Shown: piece after piece, positions 33,494 to 41,072 of the stretch | How positions within the stretch are numbered: position 1 is the first letter of the stretch | Layout of the letters: every line of letters starts with the position of its first letter | DNA from: Sphingomonas sp. Root710 | Lineage (GTDB): Bacteria; Pseudomonadota; Alphaproteobacteria; Sphingomonadales; Sphingomonadaceae | Reading direction: 5' to 3' | NCBI RefSeq assembly: GCF_001429065.1 | Contig: NZ_LMIB01000017.1 | Coordinates: 1-41,072 of the forward strand | Length of the DNA: 41,072 bases | Made by a program: the position numbers and the translations under genes | Notes under the pieces: model-generated | What the model saw: only the letters and a program-made list of their open reading frames with translations | Told to the model about the DNA's origin: nothing | Database searches by the model: none

Positions 33494-35368
33494 TCAGGGC
33501 GTTATCCTTATATGTTCAGGCGGCTGACCGGCGAAATATCGCTGATAAGCTGCGACATAGCCTGCCTCGATATTGCGGGTGAACCGCGCGCTGTCGAACA
33601 GCGGGGTGGTCAGCCGCTGCGCGTCGAGCTTCGCGCGGATCGCCGCTAGTCGGTCCCGATTGGTGGCGAGGGCCAGGGCGAGCGCTTCATAGTCGGCCGC
33701 GCTTTGCGTGATCAGCTCGGGCAGGCCGATCGCGGTCAGCAGGCTGGCGGCGACCCGCGCGGCGAAGCTCTCGCCCTGCTTCGTCACGATCGGCAGGCCG
33801 CCCCACAGCGCATCGCTTGCGGTGGTGTGGGCGTTGAAATTGAAGCTGTCGAGAAACAGATCGGCGAGCCGCTGGCGGGCGAGATGTTCGGCCTGCGGCA
33901 GCCGATCGGCGAAGATCAGCCGGGCCGGGTCGATCCCGCGCTTCGCCGCCTCCTTCGCCAGATTGGCCTCGACCTGGCCATTCGCGCGGAACAGCCACAG
34001 CACACTGTCCTCGACCTGGCCGAGCAGGCGCATCCAGATATCGAACAATTCAGCGCTGAGCTTGAAGCTGTTGTTGAAGCTGGTGAAGACGAAGCCGTTT
34101 TCGGGCAAACCCATCGCGGCGCGGCTTTGTGGCGCGGCGGAGATCGGGCGCCGGTCGTCATTCGCCATATAGCTGTCCGGCAGGCTGATCACCTTTTCCG
34201 TGTAAGCGTCGCGCAGGCGTTCGGGGATCAGCACCGGATCAGCGATGATATAGTCGATGAAGTCCGCGCCTATCGTCCCGGGGTAGCCAAGGTAGTTGAT
34301 CTGCACCGGGGCAGGGCGGAGGGCGAGGATGCCGAGGCGTGCTCCGGTGGTATGGCCCTTCAGGTCCACGGCGACGTCGATCCCGTCGCGGCGGGCGAGC
34401 TCGGCGGCCTCGCGATCGCTGAGCCCGCGAATATCGCGGAAGGTCTCGACCGCGCTGGTCAGCCGCCGACGCATCGCGTCGTCGCGGGCAGGGCCGTAGC
34501 TATAGACGTGGATCGCGAAGCGCTCGCGATCGTGCAGCTCGAACATCCGCGCCGTAAGATACATCGTGGCATGATCATGGATGTCGGCGGAGAAATAGCC
34601 GATCCGCAGCCGTTCGGGCATTTGCGCCGGACGTGGTGCGGCGGGGAGTGGGGTTGCCCGATATCGCTCGGCGATAAGCCGCTCGGAGCGGATGCGGTGC
34701 CGCGTCGGATCATCCTCCCTTGCCAGCATCATGAACGGAGCGACCGCATGACCCTCGATACCGACACGGGGGATCCATGTTGCGTCGGCGGCGAGCCCGT
34801 CCCAATCGCAACCATGCGCCTCAAGGTTGAGCTTGTGGGTGCGGGCAGGGGCATAGCCGGGGGCGATGGCCAGCGCGCGGCGGTAGCAGTCGAGCGCATC
34901 CTCTGGACGCCCCCTTTGCTGAAGGAGATTGCCAAGATTGTTGAGCGCGATCGCGTGACCGGGATCGAAACGGATCACCGCGCGATACTGGTCGATCGCG
35001 GCGTCAATGCGCCGGGCGCGGCGCAGCAGTTCGGCGATGGCGAAATGGGTTGGGGCATGGCCGGGCCGCCGGGCGGAGGCCTCCATATAGGCGGTCAGAG
35101 CAGCATCATATTGCCCGGCCCTGGTAAGCGCGGACCCTAGATTGTGATGCGCTTCGGCATCACCTGGTGTGATCGCGACCGCCCGCCGGAATCGGGCCAG
35201 CGCCTCCTCTACCTCGCCCAGCCGGGCATGGGTAATGCCCAGCAGCTGCTGAAGGAAGGCCGAGTCGGGATATTCTTCCGCCAGTTGCGATCCGGCCTCG
35301 ATCACTTCGCGGTCGAGACCAGATCGCTGCAGCCGGAGGAGTTCGTCGATGCGCGCTTTGGGTGGCAC
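33494..35368 (-). CDS. TPR protein with SPINDLY-type O-GlcNAc transferase domain
   Basis: Encodes 624 residues with a GTG start 5 bases after the ACT-domain gene. Residues about 1-185 hold four to five TPR repeats (AHHNLGSALTRAGQYDAAL, AIALNNLGNLLQQRGRPEDAL). The GT41 catalytic part follows (about 240-615): RIGYFSADIHDHATMYL, VDLKGHTTGARLGILALRPA, PVQINYLGYPGTIGADFIDY, VFTSFNNSFKLS, LFLDSFNFNAHTTASDALW and GLPIVTKQGESFAARVAASL. It should transfer a sugar, GlcNAc or fucose, to Ser/Thr of proteins, a role known for plant SPY and some bacterial homologues. No flagellin or surface-protein target is adjacent. Confidence 0.93.
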   Translation of the reverse strand: MPPKARIDELLRLQRSGLDREVIEAGSQLAEEYPDSAFLQQLLGITHARLGEVEEALARFRRAVAITPGDAEAHHNLGSALTRAGQYDAALTAYMEASARRPGHAPTHFAIAELLRRARRIDAAIDQYRAVIRFDPGHAIALNNLGNLLQQRGRPEDALDCYRRALAIAPGYAPARTHKLNLEAHGCDWDGLAADATWIPRVGIEGHAVAPFMMLAREDDPTRHRIRSERLIAERYRATPLPAAPRPAQMPERLRIGYFSADIHDHATMYLTARMFELHDRERFAIHVYSYGPARDDAMRRRLTSAVETFRDIRGLSDREAAELARRDGIDVAVDLKGHTTGARLGILALRPAPVQINYLGYPGTIGADFIDYIIADPVLIPERLRDAYTEKVISLPDSYMANDDRRPISAAPQSRAAMGLPENGFVFTSFNNSFKLSAELFDIWMRLLGQVEDSVLWLFRANGQVEANLAKEAAKRGIDPARLIFADRLPQAEHLARQRLADLFLDSFNFNAHTTASDALWGGLPIVTKQGESFAARVAASLLTAIGLPELITQSAADYEALALALATNRDRLAAIRAKLDAQRLTTPLFDSARFTRNIEAGYVAAYQRYFAGQPPEHIRITP

Positions 35369-35373
35369 GGCCG

Positions 35374-35901
35374 TCAGGCGGCCTCGGGCTGGACGGTGAC
35401 GTCGACCATGATCTCGCCCGAGATGCGCTCGAGCGCCTCACGCACCTGATCGGTCGAAACCCCGGCCGGGACGAGCAACCTGGCCTTGCCACGGAACAGC
35501 GGCGCGCCGGACCAGGCGCTGTCCTCGATCGCGGTGGTGAAGTCCTCGATGTTGACGTCGAGCCCGGCGAGGACCGTCGTGACCTCGCGGACGATGCCGG
35601 GACGGTCCTGCCCGACGATTTCGATTCCGAAGGGCTCGCCATGCCGCGCGCTGCCCGCGGGCGACGACGGCACGATCGCTACGTTGAGCCCGACCGCATC
35701 GATCGCCTTGGCTGCCGCCTCCAACTCGCCGAGGCGCTCCTCGGGCAGCTCGACCAGCACCGAACCGACATATTTGCCGCCGAGCCGCGACAAGTGGCTT
35801 TCCAGCCAGTTGCCCCCGGCCGCGAAGACCGCATCGGCGATCGCGCGGGTCAGGCCGGGCCGGTCGCTGCCGACCACCGTGAGGATTACCGATTGGGTCA
35901 T
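35374..35901 (-). CDS. Double ACT-domain regulator (GcvR-like)
   Basis: Encodes 175 residues. The start at 35899-35901 follows GGAGAAG by 5 bases and gives MTQSVILTVVGSDRPGLTRA; the 17-codon extension is unsupported. Two ACT domains are visible, each with a DRPG loop: GSDRPGLTRAIADAVFAAGG and GQDRPGIVREVTTVLAGLDV. The layout matches the GcvR-type glycine-cleavage repressor partner, which lacks DNA binding itself. It is followed after 5 bases by the SPINDLY-type gene and preceded by the heparinase-like gene on the same strand. Ligand and partner are unknown. Confidence 0.9.
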   Translation of the reverse strand: MTQSVILTVVGSDRPGLTRAIADAVFAAGGNWLESHLSRLGGKYVGSVLVELPEERLGELEAAAKAIDAVGLNVAIVPSSPAGSARHGEPFGIEIVGQDRPGIVREVTTVLAGLDVNIEDFTTAIEDSAWSGAPLFRGKARLLVPAGVSTDQVREALERISGEIMVDVTVQPEAA

Positions 35902-35968
35902 TGCATCTTCTCCATAACGCGCGATGCTGCGCGGATTCCCGCGCGACCGCAACCAGCCTCCATGTCCG

Positions 35969-37696
35969 CTATCCGGACCGCGCCAGGATCCACGTCACTT
36001 CGACCCCCTCAGCCGGGGCGGGGCCGGTGATCACCAGCTGCCGGGTCGCCTGCGGCCGGCCGCGCGAGTCGATCCACAGGCTGTCCTCGATACCGACCTC
36101 GCCGCCGATCGCGCGGAAACGCCACAGCGCGCCTTCGGCGATACGGAGCAAAGCACCTGCGCCATCGGCAGTCGCGGACACCTCGACGCCGGGGGCGAGG
36201 TGGAAGCGGATCGCATAGTCGACCGTCTTGCCGCGCGCGCGCCGCCCCTCGGGGATCAGCATGTCCTGGCCGCGGACCTCGCCGCCGCCGGGCGCGATCG
36301 CGATCTTGCGGCGGTGGGCCAGGCCATAGCGGCGGACATAGCCGTCATGGCGCATCTCGATGCTGCTGCCCTGGAAATCCTCCTGCCGGTCGACCTCGAC
36401 CTCGGTCACGCCCTTGCCCAGCGAACCGTCCGAATGGATCGCGGTCGAATTGCTGTCGTCGAGCACGAGAGTCGAATGCGCCGCAGTGCTGCGCAGCGCA
36501 TTGGCGAGTTCGGGATGGAGGGCATTGTTCGCGCCGCGCCCGCCGCCGCAATTGACGATCAGCCGATAGGGGCCATCGGACATCTCCATCGCCAGCGTGG
36601 AGGCACAGGCCCGGGTCGCGAAGCGCGAGATCGGTGGTGGCGCCGCGTCCACGACGATGCGGGTGTGGCCCGTCTGGAGGCGCTGATAGCCCCATTCGCG
36701 CGACTGGCGCAGTGGCCGGGTGCGGATTCCCGATGCGGAGACCACGGCGTCGATCCGGCCGCCGTCGATCGGTGCGGACCCCTGCCAGCTCGACAGGCCG
36801 CCATCGCCCAGCGTCAGGCCCAGCAGTGGCGGCACCGCCTTCGCCAGTGCATCGGTGAGTGCGGCAGGCGGACGCTGGCCGCGCATCTCATAATATTTGC
36901 GGAGCATCGCCAGCAGGCCGACGAGGTCCATCTGTTCGATCGGCGAGCGGCTGACGATGCCGCCATCGCCGTGCAGCGCCGCGTCGAGCGCGCGGGCGAG
37001 ACCCTTCTCGCCGTGGAGCTGACGCAGCTCGCCCCCGGGAATCAGCAGCCCGGCGGCGACCACCCCGGCCCAGGCGGCGACGCGGCCCAGGCCGGGGGCC
37101 GCCTTGTCGGCGCTGCGGTCGAGATGCTTGGCGCCGCGGCTGAGCGCATTGAGCGCTGGCCCGCGCAGATCGTCGGCGGTCATGATCAGCGGCGCATGGC
37201 TGCCCCAGAACAGGATGCGCCGTCCCCACAGATCGGGCCGCCAAGCTGCCTCGTGTACCTGCTTGCCGAAGGCATCGATCCAGCGGCGGGTGAGCAGTTC
37301 GGCGATCGGCGCGACCCGCTGGCGCGGCCCGGCGGCGCTCAGGTCGCGCAGCCAGGCGAAGCTCTGCAAATGGTCCGAAAAGGCGGATGAGATGTCGCGC
37401 GGACGAAAATCATAGCTTTCGATCGCCACGCTCTCGCCCTGCCACAATATCTCGCCGTCGAGCATCGCGCCGCCGAGGCGGACCATGCCCTCGATCGGGT
37501 CGGTGGGAACGTCATAGAGTTTGAGCGGATAGCGGCCGCGCAGACGCAGACCATGGACTGGGGTGCGCCAGGCGAGTTCGTGGAGGCGGCCGGAAAGGCG
37601 TTCGGCGAGCGAGCGGCTCTTGTCGTGCTCGACGCGGATGAGGCGCCGGCCGGGTTCGACCGTATCGTCGAATCCTGATCCGCCGGCATCGCTCAT
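35969..37696 (-). CDS. Heparinase II/III-family protein
   Basis: Encodes 575 residues without a recognisable signal peptide. The N-terminal alpha/alpha barrel covers about 40-300 (LWGRRILFWGSHAPLIM, AWAGVVAAGLLIPGGELRQL, DGGIVSRSPIEQMDLVGLLA). The C-terminal beta-sandwich (about 310-570) contains LIVNCGGGRGANNALHPELA, HSTLVLDDSNSTA, RRYGLAHRRKIAIAPGGGEV and YAIRFHLAPGVEVSATADG, typical of the heparinase II/III lyase fold. In alphaproteobacteria this gene sits near rpe and rsmB as here. Its true substrate is not known; cytosolic location argues against host glycosaminoglycan. Confidence 0.9.
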   Translation of the reverse strand: MSDAGGSGFDDTVEPGRRLIRVEHDKSRSLAERLSGRLHELAWRTPVHGLRLRGRYPLKLYDVPTDPIEGMVRLGGAMLDGEILWQGESVAIESYDFRPRDISSAFSDHLQSFAWLRDLSAAGPRQRVAPIAELLTRRWIDAFGKQVHEAAWRPDLWGRRILFWGSHAPLIMTADDLRGPALNALSRGAKHLDRSADKAAPGLGRVAAWAGVVAAGLLIPGGELRQLHGEKGLARALDAALHGDGGIVSRSPIEQMDLVGLLAMLRKYYEMRGQRPPAALTDALAKAVPPLLGLTLGDGGLSSWQGSAPIDGGRIDAVVSASGIRTRPLRQSREWGYQRLQTGHTRIVVDAAPPPISRFATRACASTLAMEMSDGPYRLIVNCGGGRGANNALHPELANALRSTAAHSTLVLDDSNSTAIHSDGSLGKGVTEVEVDRQEDFQGSSIEMRHDGYVRRYGLAHRRKIAIAPGGGEVRGQDMLIPEGRRARGKTVDYAIRFHLAPGVEVSATADGAGALLRIAEGALWRFRAIGGEVGIEDSLWIDSRGRPQATRQLVITGPAPAEGVEVTWILARSG

Positions 37697-37706
37697 CGCG
37701 CGCGTC

Positions 37707-38369
37707 TCACGCCTGTTTCAGGCCCGCGATGTTGCCGGCATAGGCTGTCGGCCCGCCCTTGAAGGTGGCGGTGCCCGCGACCAGCACGTTCGCGCCCGCC
37801 GCGATCACACGCGGCGCGGTCTTCGCATCGACGCCGCCATCGACCTCCAGGTCGATAGGCTTGCCGGTCTTGTCGATCATCTTGCGGATCGCCTCGATCT
37901 TGCGAAGCTGGCTCTCGATGAAGCTCTGCCCGCCGAAGCCGGGGTTGACGCTCATCACCAGGACGAGGTCGATCTCCTCAATGATATAGTCAAGGGTCTT
38001 GGCCGGGGTCGCGGGATTGAGCGACACGCCCGCCTTCTTGCCCAGCGCCTTGATCCGCTGGACGGTGCGGTGGAGATGCGGGCCCGCCTCCTGATGAACG
38101 GTGATGATATCCGCCCCGGCATTGGCGAAATCCTCCAGGAAACTATCGACCGGGGAGATCATCAGATGGACGTCGAACGGCTTGGTGGTATGCGGGCGCA
38201 GCGCCTTCACCACCATCGGACCGATCGTGATGTTGGGGACGAAATGGCCGTCCATCACGTCGACATGGATCCAGTCGGCGCCCGCTTCGTCGATGGCGCG
38301 GACTTCCTCGCCCAGGCGGGCGAAGTCGGCGGAAAGGATCGAGGGCGAAATGAGGATGGGGCTGGTCAT
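37707..38369 (-). CDS. rpe: Ribulose-phosphate 3-epimerase
   Basis: Encodes 220 residues, a TIM-barrel enzyme that interconverts ribulose 5-phosphate and xylulose 5-phosphate in the pentose phosphate route. Family blocks: [36 protein letters not shown] (metal-binding His and Asp), [26 protein letters not shown] and [20 protein letters not shown]. It lies 10 bases before the heparinase-like gene and 52 bases after rsmB on the same strand. Confidence 0.98.
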   Translation of the reverse strand: MTSPILISPSILSADFARLGEEVRAIDEAGADWIHVDVMDGHFVPNITIGPMVVKALRPHTTKPFDVHLMISPVDSFLEDFANAGADIITVHQEAGPHLHRTVQRIKALGKKAGVSLNPATPAKTLDYIIEEIDLVLVMSVNPGFGGQSFIESQLRKIEAIRKMIDKTGKPIDLEVDGGVDAKTAPRVIAAGANVLVAGTATFKGGPTAYAGNIAGLKQA

Positions 38370-38421
38370 GATCGCCCCGGATTAGCGGGGTGTCGGAAGG
38401 GGGGCAAGGTAGGCAGCACCT

Positions 38422-39699
38422 TCAGCCGCGACGAAACCGCGCGATGAAGAAGCCGTCGGCACCGCCCTTTTCGGCGAGCGTGCCCGGCCGCACCCGGACG
38501 CGGCCGACCTTGTCGGGCGCAAAGCCTTGGGGAAGCTCGTCCGCCGTCACCGGATCGATCCGCCATTCCTTATTGGCCGCGACGAAAGCCTTGGCGATCT
38601 GTTCGCCCTCGTCGGCCTCGAGCGAGCAGACCGCATAGACCAGCGTTCCGCCCGTGGCTACGAGCTCGGCGGCATGTCCGATCAGCCCCGCCTGGGCTTC
38701 GGCGGCGTCCGCGATAACGCGCGTCCCTGCACGATGAAGGACGTCGGGATGGCGGCGGAATATGCCGGTCGCCGAACAGGGCGCATCGAGCAGCACCGCA
38801 TCATAAGGCGCGCCTTCGCGGAAGCTGCCCGCGTCGGCGACGTGCGTGCGGGCGGTCAGGCCAGTGCGCTCCAGATTCTCGGAAAGGCGCGCCATCCGCG
38901 CTTCGGACATATCGACCGCGTCGACCGTCCAGCCTGCGCTGGCGAGCTGCATCGTCTTGCCGCCCGGCGCGGCGCACAGGTCGAGCGCGCGGCGGCCCGC
39001 GCCATTGCCCAGCAAGCGCGCGGGAATCGCGGCGGCGATGTCCTGCACCCACCAGACACCGTCGTCATAGCCGGGCAGATCGACGATCCGGCGGCCCGCA
39101 GGAATGCGGACATGATCCGGTGCGAGGCTTTCACCCTCGAGCTGCCCGGCCCAATCGGCGATGTCGGTTCCGGCTTTGAAGCTGAGGTCGACCGGGGGCG
39201 GGACGGCGATTGACCGGCGCGCCGCCTCGGCGGCCTGCGCGCCCCAGCTGCGCGCCCAGCGTTCGGCAACGGCAGGCGGCAGATGCGGCGGATCGGGCAG
39301 CGTCCCGCCCTCGCGCAGGACATGCGCGAAAACCCCGTGGACCAGCTTGCGCGGTCCACCATCGACCAGTGGCAGCACGGTGGTGATCGCGGCATGCTGC
39401 GGCGTGTTCATCGCCAGCGCCTGGACGAGCGCGATGCGCAACACCATCCGCGCCTTGGCATCGGCGGGGAGCGGGCGTTCGGTAGCGGCGTCGATCAGCG
39501 CGTCGAGATCGCTGGTCCGGCGCAACACCTCGGCAGCGATGGCATGGGCGAAGGCGCGATCGTCGCCGCGGTCGAGCTCTGCGCAGGCGGCGTCCATGGC
39601 GGCTTCGAGCGGCAGGCCACGGCGCAGCACGGCGTCGAGAAGGCGCAGCGCGGCGCGGCGAGTAGGTGTTCCGGCGGGGTCTTCCTGGCGTGATGTCAT
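38422..39699 (-). CDS. rsmB: 16S rRNA m5C967 methyltransferase-type protein RsmB
   Basis: Encodes 425 residues. An N-terminal NusB-like helical domain (about 10-140, with ALRLLDAVLRRGLPLEAAM) precedes the Rossmann methyltransferase. The SAM-binding loop is ALDLCAAPGGKTMQLASAG. The two catalytic Cys lie in DAPCSATGIFRRHPDV and VYAVCSLEADEGE, the RsmB/NOP2/Sun signature. It methylates C967 of 16S rRNA in E. coli. It is first in a minus-strand series with rpe and the heparinase-like gene. htpX on the same strand ends 31 bases before its start. Confidence 0.95.
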   Translation of the reverse strand: MTSRQEDPAGTPTRRAALRLLDAVLRRGLPLEAAMDAACAELDRGDDRAFAHAIAAEVLRRTSDLDALIDAATERPLPADAKARMVLRIALVQALAMNTPQHAAITTVLPLVDGGPRKLVHGVFAHVLREGGTLPDPPHLPPAVAERWARSWGAQAAEAARRSIAVPPPVDLSFKAGTDIADWAGQLEGESLAPDHVRIPAGRRIVDLPGYDDGVWWVQDIAAAIPARLLGNGAGRRALDLCAAPGGKTMQLASAGWTVDAVDMSEARMARLSENLERTGLTARTHVADAGSFREGAPYDAVLLDAPCSATGIFRRHPDVLHRAGTRVIADAAEAQAGLIGHAAELVATGGTLVYAVCSLEADEGEQIAKAFVAANKEWRIDPVTADELPQGFAPDKVGRVRVRPGTLAEKGGADGFFIARFRRG

Positions 39700-39730
39700 C
39701 GACGCCCCCTAGCCGTTCGTCGGCAGCGCC

Positions 39731-40687
39731 TCAATCGCCGTGCGGATTGAGCGCGCTCGCGCGGCGTTTCGTCTTCGGCACGGACGAGGGCGTGGCGCTC
39801 CGGCGGGGGGCGGGCATCGCGGCAAAATTGGGGGAGGGGGTCAGCACGCCCATTTCGTTGGCGATCATTTCCAGCTGGGCAATGCGGTTCTCGGTCGCGG
39901 GGTGGGTCGAGAACAGGCTGTCGCTGCCGCGCGTCATCCCCGGCACGATATACAGCGCCGCTGCGGCGGGGTTGCGCTCGACCACCGGATTGGGAATGTG
40001 CGCGGCGCCTTGCGCCAGTTTTGCGAGCGCGGAGGCGAGCGCGCGGGGTTTGCCGGAAATCTCCGCACCGCCCCGATCCGCGCCATATTCGCGCGAGCGG
40101 CTGATCGCCATCTGGACGATCATCGCGGCGAAGGGGGCGACGAAGACCGCCAGGATCGTCGCCAGTATCTGCCCGCCGTCGCGGCCCCGTCCGCCGCCGA
40201 AGAACAGGCCGAAATTGGCGAGCATCGAGATCGCGCCCGCGATCGTCGCGGTCATCGTCATGATCAGCGTGTCATGATGCCGGACATGCGCCAGCTCGTG
40301 CGCCATCACCCCCTCGATCTCGTCCCGGTCGAGGATGGCGAGCAGCCCGGTGGTTGCCGCGACCGCGGCATTGGCGGGGTTGCGCCCGGTGGCGAAGGCG
40401 TTCGGGTGCGGACTGTCGATGATGTAGACGCGCGGCATCGGCATGTTCGCACGGCGCGCCAGCCCTGCGACCAGCCCAACGAATTCGGGGCAGTTGCTGG
40501 CGTCCACCTCGCGCGCGCCATGCATGCGCAGCACGATCGTGTCGGCGTTCCAATAAGTGAACAGGTTCATACCGGCGGCGACGATCAACGCGACCATCGC
40601 GCCGCCGGTGCCCCCGATCGTAAAGCCGAGCGCCATGAACAGCGCCGTCAGCGCCGCCAGCAGCATCGTCGTCTTCACCATGTTCAT
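39731..40687 (-). CDS. htpX: Membrane zinc metalloprotease HtpX
   Basis: Encodes 318 residues. The start at 40685-40687 follows GAGGAG by 10 bases and gives [20 protein letters not shown]; the longer open frame is rejected. Two N-terminal membrane helices (about 7-45), then the M48 domain with HELAH in [17 protein letters not shown] (zinc ligands and catalytic Glu), two more helices at about 145-200, and the third ligand region [12 protein letters not shown]. It degrades misfolded membrane proteins with FtsH. The C-terminal tail is Pro/Ser-rich. It is divergent from the SdhAF4-type gene with 79 bases between. Confidence 0.95.
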   Translation of the reverse strand: MNMVKTTMLLAALTALFMALGFTIGGTGGAMVALIVAAGMNLFTYWNADTIVLRMHGAREVDASNCPEFVGLVAGLARRANMPMPRVYIIDSPHPNAFATGRNPANAAVAATTGLLAILDRDEIEGVMAHELAHVRHHDTLIMTMTATIAGAISMLANFGLFFGGGRGRDGGQILATILAVFVAPFAAMIVQMAISRSREYGADRGGAEISGKPRALASALAKLAQGAAHIPNPVVERNPAAAALYIVPGMTRGSDSLFSTHPATENRIAQLEMIANEMGVLTPSPNFAAMPAPRRSATPSSVPKTKRRASALNPHGD

Positions 40688-40766
40688 CTTGCCATTGCTC
40701 CTCGTAACGCCAATGTGGGGAAGACTGGCGCGGTCTTCAATCGGCTGCGCGGCGCAAGGATCAGAG

Positions 40767-40940
40767 ATGCCCGGAAAACGACCCGCCCATGTGAAGCCCC
40801 CCGCGCACCTGTCGCCGAACACCCCCGTACCCAAGCCGCAGGCGGTGACGCCGGGCGAGGAATGGGGTGGTCGCAAGGAAGGGCTCGACCCGACGCGCTA
40901 TGGCGACTGGGAGCTCAAGGGCATCGCGGTGGATTTTTGA
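40767..40940 (+). CDS. DUF1674/SdhAF4-type succinate dehydrogenase assembly protein
   Basis: Encodes 57 residues. The ATG at 40767 follows AAGGA by 7 bases. The end [20 protein letters not shown] with the final AVDF is the DUF1674 signature, shared with mitochondrial SDHAF4, which helps FAD-bound SdhA assemble. The N-terminal part is Pro/Lys-rich and disordered. No sdh genes are adjacent. Confidence 0.9.
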   Translation: MPGKRPAHVKPPAHLSPNTPVPKPQAVTPGEEWGGRKEGLDPTRYGDWELKGIAVDF

Positions 40941-40960
40941 GGCCCGCACTTTTCTACTTC

Positions 40961-41048
40961 GTCATGCTGAACTTGTTTCAGCATCCACTCCTCCACGGGA
41001 GCGCCGGAGCAGGTGGCATGGTGGACCCTGAAACAAGTTCAGGGTGAC
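40961..41048. repeat. Paired inverted hairpin repeat, copy 3
   Basis: Two 27-base arms at 40961-40987 and 41022-41048 are inverted copies with four mismatches. The mismatches are compensatory within each arm: TGCTGAA/TTCAGCA in the left arm, CCCTGAA/TTCAGGG in the right. It lies 20 bases after the SdhAF4-type stop. Confidence 0.85.
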
Positions 41049-41072
41049 GGTAACGACGCATTCGTCACGGCC

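Noticed and set aside
1-41072. CRISPR arrays, rRNA or tRNA genes, prophage or insertion sequences
   Set aside because: No regular spaced repeats, no cloverleaf-type sequence and no transposase, integrase or phage protein was seen in any gap.

Overview
The window looks like a chromosomal segment of an alphaproteobacterium of the Sphingomonadaceae type (Sphingomonas/Sphingopyxis/Sphingobium relatives). The grounds are high GC with strongly GC-biased third codon positions, a perfect alphaproteobacterial LexA operator (GTTC-N7-GTTC) in front of lexA, promoter sites of the EcfG general-stress type (GGAAC-N16-CGTT), GANTC (CcrM-type) sites, and gene neighbourhoods such as trpC-moaC-moeA-lexA and rsmB-rpe-heparinase-like. 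No rRNA, tRNA, CRISPR array, integrase or transposase was seen. Most of the window is core genome.

Layout. 1-1950 (minus): start of etfB, sucC with its own terminator, and a small lipoprotein. 2067-5703 (plus): a KaiC-family ATPase overlapping a hybrid histidine kinase, behind a stress-type promoter. 5760-8353: a Fur-box-like site, a TonB-dependent siderophore receptor and a terminator. 8360-8803 (minus): a PaaI-like thioesterase. 9069-12240 (plus): trpC-moaC-moeA in overlapping frames, then lexA with its own SOS-controlled promoter. 12315-14591 (minus): ComEC, whose last codons lie in an intergenic repeat. 14709-17468 (plus): gltX and gltA, then a terminator and a 280-bp array of unrelated hairpins.

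17797-24500 is the most unusual functional cluster. On the minus strand are an HPt-like protein without its histidine, a nucleotidyltransferase-like/membrane fusion, a DUF2336 protein and a histidine kinase without its phospho-acceptor histidine. Divergent from them is an 814-residue membrane-anchored coiled-coil protein built like the polarity factor TipN, behind two GANTC sites.

24500-30564 is a mix of DNA repair (ung, dinB), stress functions (a PNPOx-like protein and a Lys/Arg-rich membrane protein, both behind EcfG-type promoters), two thioredoxin-fold proteins, an LplT-like transporter and a 34-codon membrane micro-gene. 30723-33286 holds an exported LysM-like/subtilase protein paired with a lipoprotein, less GC-biased than its surroundings; it is the best accessory candidate. 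33494-39699 (minus) contains a SPINDLY-type O-GlcNAc transferase, an ACT-domain regulator, a heparinase II/III-like protein, rpe and rsmB. 39731-40940: htpX divergent from an SdhAF4/DUF1674 gene, then a third copy of a paired-hairpin repeat.

Several strands connect. Stress-type promoters recur in front of three unlinked genes. Paired-hairpin repeats sit at three gene ends. Two independent signalling proteins in one cluster have lost their catalytic histidines, which suggests a scaffold or allosteric role rather than phosphotransfer.
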